A stretch of 64,000 nt of DNA, from NCBI RefSeq assembly GCF_020026895.1, contig NZ_JAINZW010000003.1, positions 356,154-420,153 of the forward strand. Direction: 5' to 3'. Below the pieces are notes generated by a model. That model saw nothing but the letters and a program-made list of their open reading frames with translations, made no database searches and was not told the origin of the DNA. Below, in pieces: positions 46,605 to 56,404 of the stretch (position 1 is the first letter of the stretch; every line of letters begins with the position of its first letter). Position numbers and translations under genes: made by a program. The stretch is from Novilysobacter selenitireducens. GTDB taxonomy: Bacteria; Pseudomonadota; Gammaproteobacteria; Xanthomonadales; Xanthomonadaceae.

Positions 46605-47819
46605 ATGACCACCCTCGGCACCCCGCTGTCCCCGCATGCCTTCCGCGTCCTGCTGCTGGGGTCGGGCGAACTGGGCAAGGAGGTGGCGATCGAATTGCAG
46701 CGCTTCGGCGTCGAGGTGATCGCCGCCGACCGCTATGCCGACGCGCCGGCGATGCAGGTCGCCCATCGCAGCCACGTGCTGGACATGCTGGACGGTGCCG
46801 CGGTGCGCGCGCTGGTGGAGTCCGAACGTCCGCACCTGGTGGTGCCGGAAATCGAGGCCATCCACACCGACACGCTGGTCGCGCTGGAGCAGGAGTTCGA
46901 GCGCGAGGCGCGCGACACGCGTGTCATCCCGACTGCCCGCGCCGCGCGGCTGACGATGGACCGCGAAGGCATCCGCCGCCTGGCCGCGGAGACGCTGGGG
47001 CTGCCCACCTCGAGCTACCGCTTCGTCGACACCGCCGACGAGTACCGCGCGGCCGTGGCGGCCATCGGCGTGCCCTGCGTGGTCAAGCCGGTGATGTCGT
47101 CCTCCGGCAAGGGCCAGAGCCTGGTGCGCACCGACGCCGATATCGACCGCGCATGGGACTACGCGCAGACCGGTGGCCGCGCCGGGGCGGGGCGGGTGAT
47201 TGTCGAGGGCTTCGTCGACTTCGACTACGAGATCACCCTGCTGACGGTGCGCCATGCCGGCGGCACCGCGTTCTGCCCGCCGATCGGACACCTGCAGCGC
47301 GACGGCGACTACCGCGAGAGCTGGCAACCGCAGCCGATGTCGCCGCTGGCGCTGGAGCGCGCGCAGGCGGTGGCGCGTGCGATCACCGACGACCTCGGCG
47401 GCTGGGGCGTGTTCGGGGTCGAGCTGTTCGTGAAGGGCGACGAGGTCTGGTTCTCGGAAGTCTCACCGCGGCCGCACGACACCGGCCTGGTGACGCTGGC
47501 ATCGCAGGAGCTGAGCGAGTTCGCGCTGCACGCACGCGCGATCCTTGGCCTGCCGCTTTCGGTGGACGCCGATGGCAACGTGCCGCTCAAGACCATCGCC
47601 GCCTCGTGCGCGGTGCTGGCCGAGGGCCACGGCGTGCCGGTGTTCTCCGGTGTCGACGCCGCGCTCGCACGGCCGGGGTCACACTTGCGACTGTTCGGCA
47701 AGCCGCGCGTGGACGGCCAGCGCCGGGTCGCGGTGACGCTGGCGCCCGGCGGCGACGTCGATGCGGCCCGCGCCGATGCACGCGACGCGGCGCAGGCCCT
47801 GCACGTCGAGCTGCGCTGA
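46605..47819 (+). CDS. purT: Formate-dependent phosphoribosylglycinamide formyltransferase
   Basis: PurT makes formyl-GAR from GAR, formate and ATP in purine synthesis. The 404-residue ATP-grasp enzyme has an N-terminal [40 protein letters not shown], and the ATP-grasp loop [30 protein letters not shown] is the metal/ATP site near the C-terminus. ATG at 46605 follows GGAGC. The small gene at 47848 follows in the same direction. Confidence 0.96.
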   Translation: MTTLGTPLSPHAFRVLLLGSGELGKEVAIELQRFGVEVIAADRYADAPAMQVAHRSHVLDMLDGAAVRALVESERPHLVVPEIEAIHTDTLVALEQEFEREARDTRVIPTARAARLTMDREGIRRLAAETLGLPTSSYRFVDTADEYRAAVAAIGVPCVVKPVMSSSGKGQSLVRTDADIDRAWDYAQTGGRAGAGRVIVEGFVDFDYEITLLTVRHAGGTAFCPPIGHLQRDGDYRESWQPQPMSPLALERAQAVARAITDDLGGWGVFGVELFVKGDEVWFSEVSPRPHDTGLVTLASQELSEFALHARAILGLPLSVDADGNVPLKTIAASCAVLAEGHGVPVFSGVDAALARPGSHLRLFGKPRVDGQRRVAVTLAPGGDVDAARADARDAAQALHVELR

Positions 47820-47847
47820 GTCGCACGCCCCCTTTCCAGGAGTCACG

Positions 47848-48363
47848 ATGAACGACCTCAACGGCTATGCCGTGTTCTTTTTCCCGCAGGCGCTCGAAGC
47901 ACTGGGCGACGCCATCAAGCCCTACCTGCAGGAGGGCAAGGCCGGTCCCCACCTGCTGTGCCGCGAGATCGACACCGGCGGCGCACTGGTCGAGATGACG
48001 CTGGACGGCCGCACGCCGCAGGGCCAGCAGGTCGATCTGGAACTGATGGTGCCCACCAGCATGGTGCGCATGATCGTGTCCGCGCGCGGGGATGAGGCTT
48101 TCGGCTTCGGGCCGCGCACCGCTGCCGTCGCGCCGGTGGTTGAAGAAGCGAATGCCAAGGCCGGGCAGGTGGCAACGGATGACGCTGCTTCACCGGCGGA
48201 TGCCGCGTCTACGCCTGCGGGCCTGGCGGCGGGCGCGAGGCCCGTGAAAGCGCCGGCTGCCGCCGGCTCCCCGGACAGCACCGGCACCGCCAGCAAGGAT
48301 GCGGACACGCGGAAGGCTGACGGACAGAAGACCGACAAGCAGAGCGCCAGCGGCGGGAAGTAA
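47848..48363 (+). CDS. Conserved hypothetical protein with disordered acidic/basic tail
   Basis: A 171-residue protein of unknown function. The first ~90 residues form a compact alpha/beta domain (NDLNGYAVFFFPQALEALGD, LLCREIDTGGALVEMTLDG, LELMVPTSMVRMIVSARGD), and the last ~75 are Ala/Asp/Lys/Thr-rich and probably disordered. There is no signal peptide. It starts 28 bp after purT with AGGAG before the ATG, so it belongs to the purT transcript; a functional link to purine synthesis is not shown. Confidence 0.75.
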   Translation: MNDLNGYAVFFFPQALEALGDAIKPYLQEGKAGPHLLCREIDTGGALVEMTLDGRTPQGQQVDLELMVPTSMVRMIVSARGDEAFGFGPRTAAVAPVVEEANAKAGQVATDDAASPADAASTPAGLAAGARPVKAPAAAGSPDSTGTASKDADTRKADGQKTDKQSASGGK

Positions 48364-48387
48364 GGTGGTACACGCCGCGCAGCTGTC

Positions 48388-48408
48388 CTTCTCCCTTCGG
48401 GAGAAGGT
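48388..48408. repeat. Inverted repeat CCTTCTCCC/GGGAGAAGG
   Basis: The arms CCTTCTCCC and GGGAGAAGG around a TTCG loop form a stable hairpin, followed by GTGGCGCGCAGCGACGGATA. This dispersed palindrome occurs in many proteobacteria. There is no T-run. It lies in the 226-bp convergent gap after the hypothetical gene; I see nothing else there. Confidence 0.65.
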
Positions 48409-48589
48409 GGCGCGCAGCGACGGATAAGGGTTCGGCGAAGCCGGCGTCCGTGGCGGCCCGTCTACTCCGGTACGCGGCTCGATCTCCAAGCGAGTCCAAG
48501 CCCGAAACCGGGGACATGCCTACAACGTCGTGCACCGCATCGGCGTGCAGGGCTCCCGCAGTGTTCGGACGGGCGGCGAGCGAGCGGCT

Positions 48590-49816
48590 CTACGGCAGTT
48601 CCAGATCCACCCACACCAGGCGGTGGTCGCTGGCCTCGGTGACGGCCGCTCCCGCCGAGTCGGGTGCCGGCCAGAACACCCCCGCGTCCACCACGCGCAG
48701 GCTGCGGGAAGGCAGCACGTAGTCCAGCCGCAGCGTGCCCACGCGCGGGCCGAAGTCGCCGGTGTGGGTCGACGCATCGCCCGTTCGCGCCATGCCATAC
48801 GACTCGGCCACGACCCGCGCGCCTTCGCTGCGCGGCTCGACGGCACCATTGACCCGCGGATGCGACAGCAGGTTGCGGATCGCGGCGTGGTGGCCATCGC
48901 CGTCGTGCGGATCGTTGTTGAGGTCACCGGCGATCACGAAATGCGCATCGGCCGGCAGCCCGCCGCAGGTCCCGCGGTCATCGCACAGCCAATCCGCGGC
49001 CTCGTTGGAGAGGTACTCGCTCCACAGCCGGATCTCGTCGTGGTTGCGGGCGCCGTTGCGGTCCTCCGGCCCGTCGAACACCGGCGGCGTGGGGTGCGAG
49101 GCCAGCACGTGCAACGTGCCGCGCGGCGTGCGCACCGGTACGTCCCAGTGCGACTTGGACGACAGCCGCAGCTGCGACCACACCTCCGGCGGGTACCACG
49201 GTCGGTCCGTGGCGGGGTCGCGCGGCTGGCGAGCGCCCGGCATCGCACTCCACTTCACCGTCTGGAACGTGCGTGCAGCCTGCGCATCGATCGGGTGGCG
49301 CGACAGCACCAGCATTCCGTATTGCCCGGGATGCAGGCCGTAGCCCCACGCATCGTTGCCGCGCGCGCGGTCATCGACCACGCCACCGCGCGCCTGGCCA
49401 TCGCGGTCCAGGTCCAGGCCGCTGGGTACGCCGGTATTGACCGGCGCCAGGTAGCGGTACGGGTAGTGCAGCGCGTCGCCGCCTCCGGGCTGCGGCTGCT
49501 CCAGGTAGCGGCGCTGGAAGAGGTCGGCGGCGCGCTGGCCCGCGTCGAAATCGAACTCGTTGAGCAGCACGATGTCGGGCCGTACGCGCTGCAGCACCGC
49601 CGCGACCGCGGAGGCCTTCGCATCGCCCGATTCCAGGCGCCGGATCAGGCCGCCGGCGGATTCTTCATAGAGGGACGTGTTGTAGGTCGCCACCCGCAGC
49701 GGCGTCATGGAACGGAGGTAGGCATCGGGGTCGCCATGGACATTGACGCGCACGCAGCCCGACAGGACCAGCGCGGCGAACAGGCCGGCCAGTGCCGGCC
49801 GCAAACGGAAATTCAT
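48590..49816 (-). CDS. Endonuclease/exonuclease/phosphatase family lipoprotein
   Basis: A 408-residue exported protein with a lipoprotein signal (ALVLSGC) and an EEP fold: [14 protein letters not shown] (first Asn), [10 protein letters not shown] (metal-binding Glu), [29 protein letters not shown] (Asp-x-Asn), and LRLDYVLPS...[13 protein letters not shown] (Asp-His end). This set fits a secreted metal-dependent phosphoesterase or nuclease. The ATG at 49816 overlaps the bpt stop as ATGA. Substrate unknown. Confidence 0.87.
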   Translation of the reverse strand: MNFRLRPALAGLFAALVLSGCVRVNVHGDPDAYLRSMTPLRVATYNTSLYEESAGGLIRRLESGDAKASAVAAVLQRVRPDIVLLNEFDFDAGQRAADLFQRRYLEQPQPGGGDALHYPYRYLAPVNTGVPSGLDLDRDGQARGGVVDDRARGNDAWGYGLHPGQYGMLVLSRHPIDAQAARTFQTVKWSAMPGARQPRDPATDRPWYPPEVWSQLRLSSKSHWDVPVRTPRGTLHVLASHPTPPVFDGPEDRNGARNHDEIRLWSEYLSNEAADWLCDDRGTCGGLPADAHFVIAGDLNNDPHDGDGHHAAIRNLLSHPRVNGAVEPRSEGARVVAESYGMARTGDASTHTGDFGPRVGTLRLDYVLPSRSLRVVDAGVFWPAPDSAGAAVTEASDHRLVWVDLELP

Positions 49817-50550
49817 GGAAAGTCTGCCTCGTCGAAATCGCGCCAGCTGCGACCGTCGAATCGCTCCAGCGGGCGGAAGCGGCGCTTGTAGTCCATCTTG
49901 CCGTGCCCGTCGATCCAGTACCCCAGGTACAGGTGCAGGCGCTGCTCGCGTCGTGCCCATTCGATCTGCCGCAGGATCGCCAGCGTGCCCAGTCCGCGTG
50001 CAGCCAGCCCGGGATCGGGGTCGAAGAAGGTGTAGACCGCCGACAGCGCGTCGTCGGCCAGATCGGTCACCGCCACGGCCAGCAGCCGGCCGTCCTCGCG
50101 CATCTCAAGGAACCGGCTGTCGCTCCAGCGCCCGATCAGGAACTGCTCGAACTCGACCGCGCCATGGCCGTCCATGCCACCGCCGGCGTGGCGCGCGGCG
50201 AGGTAGCGCCGGTACAGCGCCAGGTGCTCCTCGCTGCGCTGCGCCGGTTGCACGCGGGTGGTCACGTGGCGGTTGCGCGACAGGCAGCGGCGCTGTGCAC
50301 GGTCCGGTGCAAAGCGGTCGACGGGAATTCGCACCGCGGTGCAGGCGCGGCAGCGCCGGCAGTGCGGCCGGTAGACGATGTCGCCGGAGCGTCGGAAGCC
50401 CCAGCCCAGCGCCATCGGGTACCACTCGGGCAGCCGCGGATCACGCGGGTCCAGCACCAGGTCGCGGGCGTAGCGGTCGGGCCAGTAGCCGCACGGGTGC
50501 TCGCCGGTGTGGAACAGGCGCAGGTCGTCGGTGTCCGGCGTGTTGCCCAT
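49813..50550 (-). CDS. bpt: Arginyl/leucyl-tRNA-protein transferase
   Basis: Bpt conjugates Leu (or Arg in ATE1) from tRNA to proteins with acidic N-termini, marking them for ClpAP. The 245-residue product has the N-terminal [17 protein letters not shown] and Cys-containing [44 protein letters not shown], and a GNAT-like C-terminal half ([36 protein letters not shown]). The ATG at 50550 was chosen over one 12 bp upstream. It is coupled to the EEP gene. Confidence 0.93.
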   Translation of the reverse strand: MGNTPDTDDLRLFHTGEHPCGYWPDRYARDLVLDPRDPRLPEWYPMALGWGFRRSGDIVYRPHCRRCRACTAVRIPVDRFAPDRAQRRCLSRNRHVTTRVQPAQRSEEHLALYRRYLAARHAGGGMDGHGAVEFEQFLIGRWSDSRFLEMREDGRLLAVAVTDLADDALSAVYTFFDPDPGLAARGLGTLAILRQIEWARREQRLHLYLGYWIDGHGKMDYKRRFRPLERFDGRSWRDFDEADFP

Positions 50551-50683
50551 GGCGGGCAGCATAGCGCCGGCGGCGCCCGCGCTGTCGCCCGGCTGAACGT
50601 GGTCGGGGCCACGTCAACCGCGCCGCGCCGCGTGCGTTGACTCCACCATCGGCGCAACGCCGCGCCACACACCGGAGACATGC

Positions 50684-51328
50684 ATGAACCGTTACACCTT
50701 CCTGACCGCGGCCATTGCCGCCGCACTGGTCGGCGTGGCCGTGGCTGCCCCGCAGGACGTCGCGCAAGACGGCACGCGCGGCAAGGCCGAGCGCGGCCAA
50801 CGCATGGCCAGGTTCGACACCAACGGCGACGGCGCCATCGACCGCAGCGAGGCCGCCGCGCACCCGCGCCTGGCCGAGCATTTTTACGCTATGGACAAGA
50901 ACGGCGACGGCCGTATCGACGCCGGCGAACGCCCGCAGTGGAAGCAGGGCCGCCGGGGCGGTCACCGCGGCGGCATGGGCCACGTGCTGAAGCTCGATAC
51001 GGATGGCGACGGCCGCATCAGCAAGGTCGAGGCCTCCGGCGACGAGCGCTTCGCCGCACGCTTTGATGCCACCGACGCCAATCGGGACGGCTACCTGGTG
51101 CGCAGCGAACTGATGGCTGCCGCCGAAGCGCGGCGCGCCGAATGGAAGTCCAGGCACGCCGAGCGGATGCAGCAGAACTTCATCGAGGCCGACGCCGACA
51201 AGGACGGCCGGTTGAGCCGCGCAGAGGTCGAGTCGGGCATGCCGCGCATGGCGAAGATGTTCGCCTTCATGGACGAGGACCGGGACGGCTACCTGAGGCT
51301 GGTCGACCTGCAGCACGCGCGTCGCTGA
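50684..51328 (+). CDS. Secreted six-EF-hand calcium-binding protein
   Basis: A 214-residue periplasmic protein with a signal peptide (about 1-21, ending VAVAAP) and six EF-hand loops: DTNGDGAIDRSE, DKNGDGRIDAGE, DTDGDGRISKVE, DANRDGYLVRSE, DADKDGRLSRAE and DEDRDGYLRLVD. Each has acidic residues at loop positions 1, 3, 5 and 12 (the last ends in Asp rather than Glu). A Gly/His-rich linker sits between hands 2 and 3. It may buffer or sense calcium in the envelope. Confidence 0.92.
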   Translation: MNRYTFLTAAIAAALVGVAVAAPQDVAQDGTRGKAERGQRMARFDTNGDGAIDRSEAAAHPRLAEHFYAMDKNGDGRIDAGERPQWKQGRRGGHRGGMGHVLKLDTDGDGRISKVEASGDERFAARFDATDANRDGYLVRSELMAAAEARRAEWKSRHAERMQQNFIEADADKDGRLSRAEVESGMPRMAKMFAFMDEDRDGYLRLVDLQHARR

Positions 51329-51351
51329 CGCCTGACTGCGTGAAACCGGAC

Positions 51352-51385
51352 GCCCGCGTCCCCTTCCGGAAACGCGGGCTTTTTT
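51352..51385 (+). terminator. Terminator of the EF-hand gene
   Basis: CCCGCGT, a 12-base loop, ACGCGGG followed by CTTTTTT, about 25 bp past the stop codon. Confidence 0.85.
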
Positions 51386-51464
51386 GTGTCCATTGCGATG
51401 CGCAGGATGGATCGGGCTACGGCTGGAATGACGGTGTAGACGCGTGCCGCGGGTCGCCTCGTGC

Positions 51465-52643
51465 TCAGATCCGGCCGGACGAGACCAGTCCCAGCAGCAG
51501 CCCGCCGATGCCGCAGGTGAAACCCACCACGGCGCCGATCCAAGCGATCGCCTTCTCCCGGCGGCGGCGACGCGCGGCGCCCGTCGGGTCCAGGGCCGCC
51601 TCGCGCGCGTGCCGCCGTTGCAGTGCGCGCGGCTGCACCACCATCGCCTGCCAGAACACCGTCGCCATGAACACGGCCGTGGCGACCACGGGCCACAACC
51701 AACCTTTGCTTTCCGCCGCCAAGGCCGTGATCGTGATGATGAACCCGACCGACGCCAGCGCGCACACCACGGAGCTGCGGATCAGTGCATGGCGTTCGGC
51801 GGCGTCGATCGCGCCCTTCAGCTGGCGCCGCAGGCCCAGGTAAACCCCCGCGAGCGCCGCCAGCAGCGCAAACCCGATGCTCCCGGCCGCCCCCAGCAGC
51901 ACCTTGCCGAACGTCTTGGCACCTGCGGCAGCACCGATCGACAGGATGCCGGCGGCGGCCGCGGGCGGACTGGCCAGCACCAGTGCGCTGGTGACGATGC
52001 CGGCGAACGCCGCGGCGGGTGCGGAACTGCGCGCGAACTCGCCGAAGCGCGCCAGCAGTTCATCACGCACCGTGGCCCGGGCGCGCGACAGCCGCTTGCG
52101 CACCGCGGCGTCGCTCAGCCCCAGCAACGCGGCTACCTGTTGTGAGCGCTGGCCCTCGCGGTAGTACAGCAGCAGCACTTCGCGGCTGTCGTCGGGCAGC
52201 GCGGAGATCAGCTCGGCCGCCATCAGTTGGCGTTCGTCCTCCAGCGCCTGGTGCAGCGGGTCAGGGGCGGGGTCCGCAGCGGCTTCGATCACCGCATCGG
52301 CGTCATCAACCGGCACGCCGCCCCGGACGCGCGCGCGCAGGTGGTCGCGCGCCAGGTTGCGGGTGATCTGCCGCAGCCACGGCAGGAAGCTGGCGGGGTT
52401 CTGCAGCCGCTGCAGGTGTCGCCACGCGCTGATGAAGGCGTCCTGGGCGATGTCCTGGCTGGCCGGCACGTCGCGCACGATGGCCAGCGCGATGGCGGTC
52501 ACCGGGTTCTGGCACGCGGCGACGATCCGGCCGTAGGCATCGGTGTCGCCCTGCGCGGCGGCGGGCAGGTGCTCGCGGATGACCGCTTCGACATCGGTCG
52601 TGGGCGCAAGGACGGCGTGCGAAGGGGCGAGGGCGCTGGGCAT
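51465..52643 (-). CDS. ECF-type sigma factor fused to a C-terminal membrane domain
   Basis: The first ~200 of 392 residues are an ECF sigma factor: region 2 (IAQDAFISAWRHLQRLQ, FLPWLRQITRNLARDHLRA) and region 4 (LISALPDDSREVLLLYYREG, VAALLGLSDAAVRKRLSRA). The remaining ~190 carry four or more membrane helices (GIVTSALVLASPPAAAAGIL, VLLGAAGSIGFALLAALAGV, SSVVCALASVGFIITITALA, IAWIGAVVGFTCGIGGLLLG). The tail is likely to hold the sigma factor at the membrane, perhaps as a built-in anti-sigma. No separate anti-sigma gene is adjacent. The ATG at 52643 was chosen because GGAG lies 7 bp upstream. Confidence 0.86.
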   Translation of the reverse strand: MPSALAPSHAVLAPTTDVEAVIREHLPAAAQGDTDAYGRIVAACQNPVTAIALAIVRDVPASQDIAQDAFISAWRHLQRLQNPASFLPWLRQITRNLARDHLRARVRGGVPVDDADAVIEAAADPAPDPLHQALEDERQLMAAELISALPDDSREVLLLYYREGQRSQQVAALLGLSDAAVRKRLSRARATVRDELLARFGEFARSSAPAAAFAGIVTSALVLASPPAAAAGILSIGAAAGAKTFGKVLLGAAGSIGFALLAALAGVYLGLRRQLKGAIDAAERHALIRSSVVCALASVGFIITITALAAESKGWLWPVVATAVFMATVFWQAMVVQPRALQRRHAREAALDPTGAARRRRREKAIAWIGAVVGFTCGIGGLLLGLVSSGRI

Positions 52644-52742
52644 GGCGGGCTCCATCATGGCGCGGACGGGATGCCTCCAGGGACGCGCCGCGCCGGCCGA
52701 TGTGACCGGGTGCGATGCGACCGGGGCACCGTCCCGCGGACG

Positions 52743-53567
52743 TCAGCTCGACACGTGGCGGACCACCTCGATCACCTCCCAGCGGCCGTCGACCCGCTGC
52801 ACCCGCAGCGTCTTGTAGTCGCCGAACATCCGGTGGTGGTAGGCGGTGTACTCGACCTCGCCTTCGTCGGGGGCTGTGGGCCGGAAGCGCGTCACGTCCA
52901 GCAGCAGCGCCTCGCGGCCGCTGCGATGCTGGCTGCCCACGTCCTCGTCGGGGTTGCGCACGCACGTCGACCCCGGCGCGACCACCATGCCCTGGCGATA
53001 CAGCGCTTCCAGCATCTCTTGCGGCGCGTCCTTGCCGTCGATGCTCAGGCACACCGTGGTCAGGCGCGCCGAGGGCAGTTCGTGCTCGAACACCGCGCGC
53101 GCCACCGGCAGCAACACCGGCGCGATGCTGCCGTCGAACGGCCCGGCGGCCTCCTGCTGCGGCGGGCGGTTGGTCAGCATGTGGTGGACCATGAAGGCCA
53201 CGCCGATGGCGATGCCGCCCAGCAGCACCAGCTTGATGCGCGCCGCGCGGCTCTGGACGCCCGACTTGCGCGGGCCGGCGGCCGGCTCGGTGCGGAAGGT
53301 CGGGGCCAGGTAGCTGTCGGTGGGGCGGGTCGAATCGATAAGCCCGGCATCGCGCAGCAGCGTGCGCGCGCGAACCTGGTCGTCCGATCGCACCACCCAC
53401 ACCGCCGGCTTGGCGTCGGCATCGGCGCTGCCGTAACTGAAGTTGCGACGGCGGTTGCCCTTGTAGGAGCGCCCGTCGGTGATGCGGGTTTCGATACCCG
53501 CATCCTCAAGCAACCGGGCAACCTGCTCGACGTTCTCCAGCCGCGGGCTGCTGAATACCTGGCGCAT
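52743..53567 (-). CDS. DUF2007-domain membrane protein
   Basis: A 274-residue protein. The N-terminal domain (VFSSPRLENVEQVARLLEDA, WVVRSDDQVRARTLLRDAGL) matches DUF2007, a putative signal-transducing module that usually resembles a ferredoxin fold. One membrane helix (KLVLLGGIAIGVAFMVHHML) precedes a larger extracytoplasmic domain (~135-274) with Cys residues (TTVCLSIDG, STCVRNPDED) and strand-rich C-terminus. It is 10 bp after tesB and is probably co-transcribed with it. Function unknown. Confidence 0.78.
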   Translation of the reverse strand: MRQVFSSPRLENVEQVARLLEDAGIETRITDGRSYKGNRRRNFSYGSADADAKPAVWVVRSDDQVRARTLLRDAGLIDSTRPTDSYLAPTFRTEPAAGPRKSGVQSRAARIKLVLLGGIAIGVAFMVHHMLTNRPPQQEAAGPFDGSIAPVLLPVARAVFEHELPSARLTTVCLSIDGKDAPQEMLEALYRQGMVVAPGSTCVRNPDEDVGSQHRSGREALLLDVTRFRPTAPDEGEVEYTAYHHRMFGDYKTLRVQRVDGRWEVIEVVRHVSS

Positions 53568-53577
53568 CCTCTAACCC

Positions 53578-54510
53578 TCAGTCCTTCGCCGGTACGTGCG
53601 CGGCAGCCTTGGCGTCCTCGACCACGCGGATCAGGCCTTCCTGCGCCGTGCTGGCGACCAGCCGGCCCTGGCGGTCGAAGATCTGCCCGCGCGCCAGCCC
53701 GCGCCCGCCCTGCGCGCTGGGGCTGTCGATCGAGTACAGCAGCCACTCATCGGCGCGGAACGGGCGGTGGAACCACAGCGCGTGGTCCAGCGAGGCCATC
53801 TGCACGTTGGGCTGGTAGTAGCTGATGCCGTGCGGGAACGTCGCCGTACCCAGCAGGTGGAAGTCGCTGGCGTAGGCCAGCAGCGCGCGGTGCAGCTCGG
53901 GCGCGTCGCCGACGCGCTCGCTCAGGCGGAACCAGACCTGCTGGTAGGGCGGGCGCTTGGGCGGCTTGAGTTCGTCGCGCGGGTAGACGTGGCGGAACTC
54001 GAACGGCCCCTGCCGCGACAGCCAGCGCTGGATCTTGGTGGGCAGCGTCGCCATCACCTTGTCGGGCACGGCGGGGGCGGGGTCGATGTCTTCCGGACCG
54101 GGCACCTCGGGCATCGACAGCTGGTGCTCGCCGCCGCCTTCCTCGCGCTGGAACGAAGCGGCGAGGAAGAAAATCGGCTGGCCGTGCTGGATCGCCGTCA
54201 CCCGGCGCACCGAAAAACTGCCGCCATCGCGCGTTCGGTCGACCTGGTAGACGATCGGCGCCTCGATGTCGCCGGCCTTGAGGAAGTAGGCGTGCAGCGA
54301 GTGCGCGCCGCGCGGCGTGGTCATCGTCGCCTGCGCGGCCGACAGCGCCTGGCCCAGCACCTGCCCGCCGAACACGTACTTGGTCCCGATGTCGCGACTC
54401 TGGCCACGGAACAGGTTGTCCTCCAGCCGCTCCAGCGAGAGCAGTTGGACCAGCTCGTGGACGACCGGCTCGTGCAGGGGCAGTCCGGGCTCGGAGGGCG
54501 GTGGGGTCAT
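53578..54510 (-). CDS. tesB: Acyl-CoA thioesterase II
   Basis: TesB hydrolyses medium- and long-chain acyl-CoA. The 310-residue double hot-dog protein has NLFRGQSRDIGTKYVFGGQV, AHSLHAYFLKAGDIEAPIVY, GGSFSVRRVTAIQHGQPIFF, and in the second half FHLLGTATFPHGISYYQPN, DHALWFHRPFRADEWLLYSI and RGLARGQIFDRQGRLVASTA, all typical of TesB. The length is close to the E. coli enzyme. The ATG is at 54510. Confidence 0.95.
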   Translation of the reverse strand: MTPPPSEPGLPLHEPVVHELVQLLSLERLEDNLFRGQSRDIGTKYVFGGQVLGQALSAAQATMTTPRGAHSLHAYFLKAGDIEAPIVYQVDRTRDGGSFSVRRVTAIQHGQPIFFLAASFQREEGGGEHQLSMPEVPGPEDIDPAPAVPDKVMATLPTKIQRWLSRQGPFEFRHVYPRDELKPPKRPPYQQVWFRLSERVGDAPELHRALLAYASDFHLLGTATFPHGISYYQPNVQMASLDHALWFHRPFRADEWLLYSIDSPSAQGGRGLARGQIFDRQGRLVASTAQEGLIRVVEDAKAAAHVPAKD

Positions 54511-54576
54511 GGGGTCGGAGGCAGCAAAGCGGGGCGCGCAGTATAGCGGCCGGTCCTTGCGCCCCCCGGCGCCGCC

Positions 54577-55158
54577 TCAGGGCTGCAGGCGCTGCAGCGG
54601 TACCGCGTCCAGCACCTGCCGCCACGGGAACAACGGGCCCGGGTCGCGCTTGCGGTGCACCTGCACGGAGGCATCGTCGGTGGCCTCGACCGTCGTCGTG
54701 TCCAGGTCCTCGTGCCCGGCAATGAAGCGCAGCGCCGGCAGGTCGGCACGCAGGCGTTGCAGCAGTGCGATGAGCGAGGCGATCTGGGCGTCGGTGTACG
54801 GCTCGTCCATCGCCTGGTGGCGCGAGTCCAGCCAGTTCGGGTAGCGCCCGGTGTTGACCAGCTCGATCCCGACCGAACGCGGGTTGTAGCCCCGTGTGTG
54901 GTGCGCGGTGCGGCCGGCCGACACGTACTGATGGAGGCTGCCGTCGCGGTCGACGTAGTAGTGGCCGCTGTTGCCGGTACCGGAGGCGGGGTAGAGCACC
55001 TCCTCGCCGAAACGGCGCGAGCGCGCCAGGTCCGGCACCTCGGTGCAGTGGATGACCACCAGGTCGACCTGCGAGACGGGCCGCGCGTCCAGCCGCGACT
55101 CGTACGGAAGCGGGTCGTAAAGCACGTCCACGGCGGGCGGCGGCAGGTCGGGCAGCAT
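54577..55158 (-). CDS. N-acetylmuramoyl-L-alanine amidase (Amidase_2)
   Basis: A 193-residue zinc amidase that cleaves the lactyl-Ala bond of muropeptides. Zinc-site residues are in DLVVIHCTEVPDL, the conserved AGRTAHHTRGYNPRSVGIEL, and ALRFIAGHEDLDTTT; the C-terminus RKRDPGPLFPW has the DPG motif. No signal peptide is evident from the chosen ATG, so it may act on recycled muropeptides like AmpD. Only 49 bp separates it from the divergent MOSC gene. Confidence 0.9.
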   Translation of the reverse strand: MLPDLPPPAVDVLYDPLPYESRLDARPVSQVDLVVIHCTEVPDLARSRRFGEEVLYPASGTGNSGHYYVDRDGSLHQYVSAGRTAHHTRGYNPRSVGIELVNTGRYPNWLDSRHQAMDEPYTDAQIASLIALLQRLRADLPALRFIAGHEDLDTTTVEATDDASVQVHRKRDPGPLFPWRQVLDAVPLQRLQP

Positions 55159-55207
55159 GGGGCCGGATGCTACCATCGCGCCCCGTCCCGCCCGCCCGGA
55201 GCCCCGC

Positions 55208-55705
55208 GTGAAGCTGCCGCCCGCCGACTCCGAACTGGGTCGCCTGATGGCGACGCTGCCGCGACCCGGACGGGTGGAATGGATCGGGGTGCGCCCCGCG
55301 CGCAACACGCCGATGCGGGAGGTGGCCGAGGTCGAAGCCGGCACCGGCGGCGGCCTGGTCGGCGACCGCTACCGCGGCGGCAGCGGCAAGCGCGGCGTGA
55401 CGCTGATCCAGGCCGAGCACCTGCCCGTGATCGCGGCGCTGTCGGGCCACGCTTCGGTCGAGGCCTCGCTGTTGCGGCGCAACCTGGTGGTCTCCGGACT
55501 GCCGCTGATCGCGCTGAAAGGCCGTCGCTTCCGCATCGGCAATGTGCTGCTGGAAGGGACCGACGCCTGCGATCCGTGCTCGCGCATGGAAGAGGCGCTA
55601 GGTCCCGGCGGTTACAACGCGATGCGGGGGATGGGCGGGCTGTGCGCGCGCATCCTCGAGGGCGGGGCGATCCGCCTGGGCGACGCGGTCACCGCCGAGT
55701 CCTGA
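55208..55705 (+). CDS. MOSC domain protein
   Basis: A 165-residue MOSC domain protein. MOSC proteins bind molybdenum or handle sulfur; EAGTGGGLVGDRYRGGSGKR and VTLIQAEHLPVIAAL are family motifs, and the conserved Cys lies in EGTDACDPCSRMEE. GTG at 55208 was chosen because GGAG lies 7 bp upstream. It probably shares a promoter region with the divergent amidase. Confidence 0.88.
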   Translation: MKLPPADSELGRLMATLPRPGRVEWIGVRPARNTPMREVAEVEAGTGGGLVGDRYRGGSGKRGVTLIQAEHLPVIAALSGHASVEASLLRRNLVVSGLPLIALKGRRFRIGNVLLEGTDACDPCSRMEEALGPGGYNAMRGMGGLCARILEGGAIRLGDAVTAES

Positions 55706-55768
55706 CGTTCCTGCACTCCGAAAGCACACCTGCCCGCGACTCCGGGCGCAACACGACCCGGTCACCAC

Positions 55769-56293
55769 ATGCGCGGACACTGCATCCTCTCCCACGGTTT
55801 CGAAAGCGGACCCGACGCCACCAAGGTCACCGCCCTGGCCGAAGTCGCGCAGCGCCTGGGCTGGACCCACGAGCGCCCCGACTACACCGACCTTGACGCG
55901 ATGCGCGAGGTCAGCGAGCTGGGCGACGTCGCCGCCCGCCGTCAGCGCCTGCTTGAGCGCGCCCGCGAGGCTGCCGCGCGCGGCCCGCTGGTGCTGGCCG
56001 GTTCGAGCCTGGGTGCCTTCATCTCCGGGCTGGTGTCGCTGCAGGTGCCGGTCGCCGGCCTGTTCCTGATGGCGCCGCCGATCCGACTGCACGAAGCCCA
56101 TCCGCTGGACGCCGCGCGCGTGCCGACCGCGATCATCCACGGTTGGCACGACGAGCTGATCCCGGCCGACCACGTCGTCGACTGGGCGCGTACCCGCAAC
56201 GCCCGCCTGCACCTGGTCGACGATAGCCACCGCCTCTCCGCCCACGTCGACGCCAGCGCCGACGCGTTCGCAGCGTTGCTCGCGACGCTGTGA
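55769..56293 (+). CDS. Alpha/beta hydrolase, YqiA-like esterase
   Basis: A 174-residue alpha/beta hydrolase. HCILSHGFESGPDATK is the oxyanion-hole strand, LVLAGSSLGAFISGL the nucleophile elbow (first or second Ser of GSSLG), AIIHGWHDELIP the Asp and SHRLS the His region. The small size and short lid fit YqiA/UPF0227-like proteins. Substrate unknown. It is followed by rlmKL after 111 bp. Confidence 0.85.
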   Translation: MRGHCILSHGFESGPDATKVTALAEVAQRLGWTHERPDYTDLDAMREVSELGDVAARRQRLLERAREAAARGPLVLAGSSLGAFISGLVSLQVPVAGLFLMAPPIRLHEAHPLDAARVPTAIIHGWHDELIPADHVVDWARTRNARLHLVDDSHRLSAHVDASADAFAALLATL

Positions 56294-56404
56294 ACCCGGG
56301 ACAGCCTGTCCCGCACCGGGGATGGGCGAGCGGTCGATGAAACGACGCCGCTCCAAGGTCGTACCCGTTCCATCCGCCCACGAACCGACTTCCGGAAATC
56401 CCCA

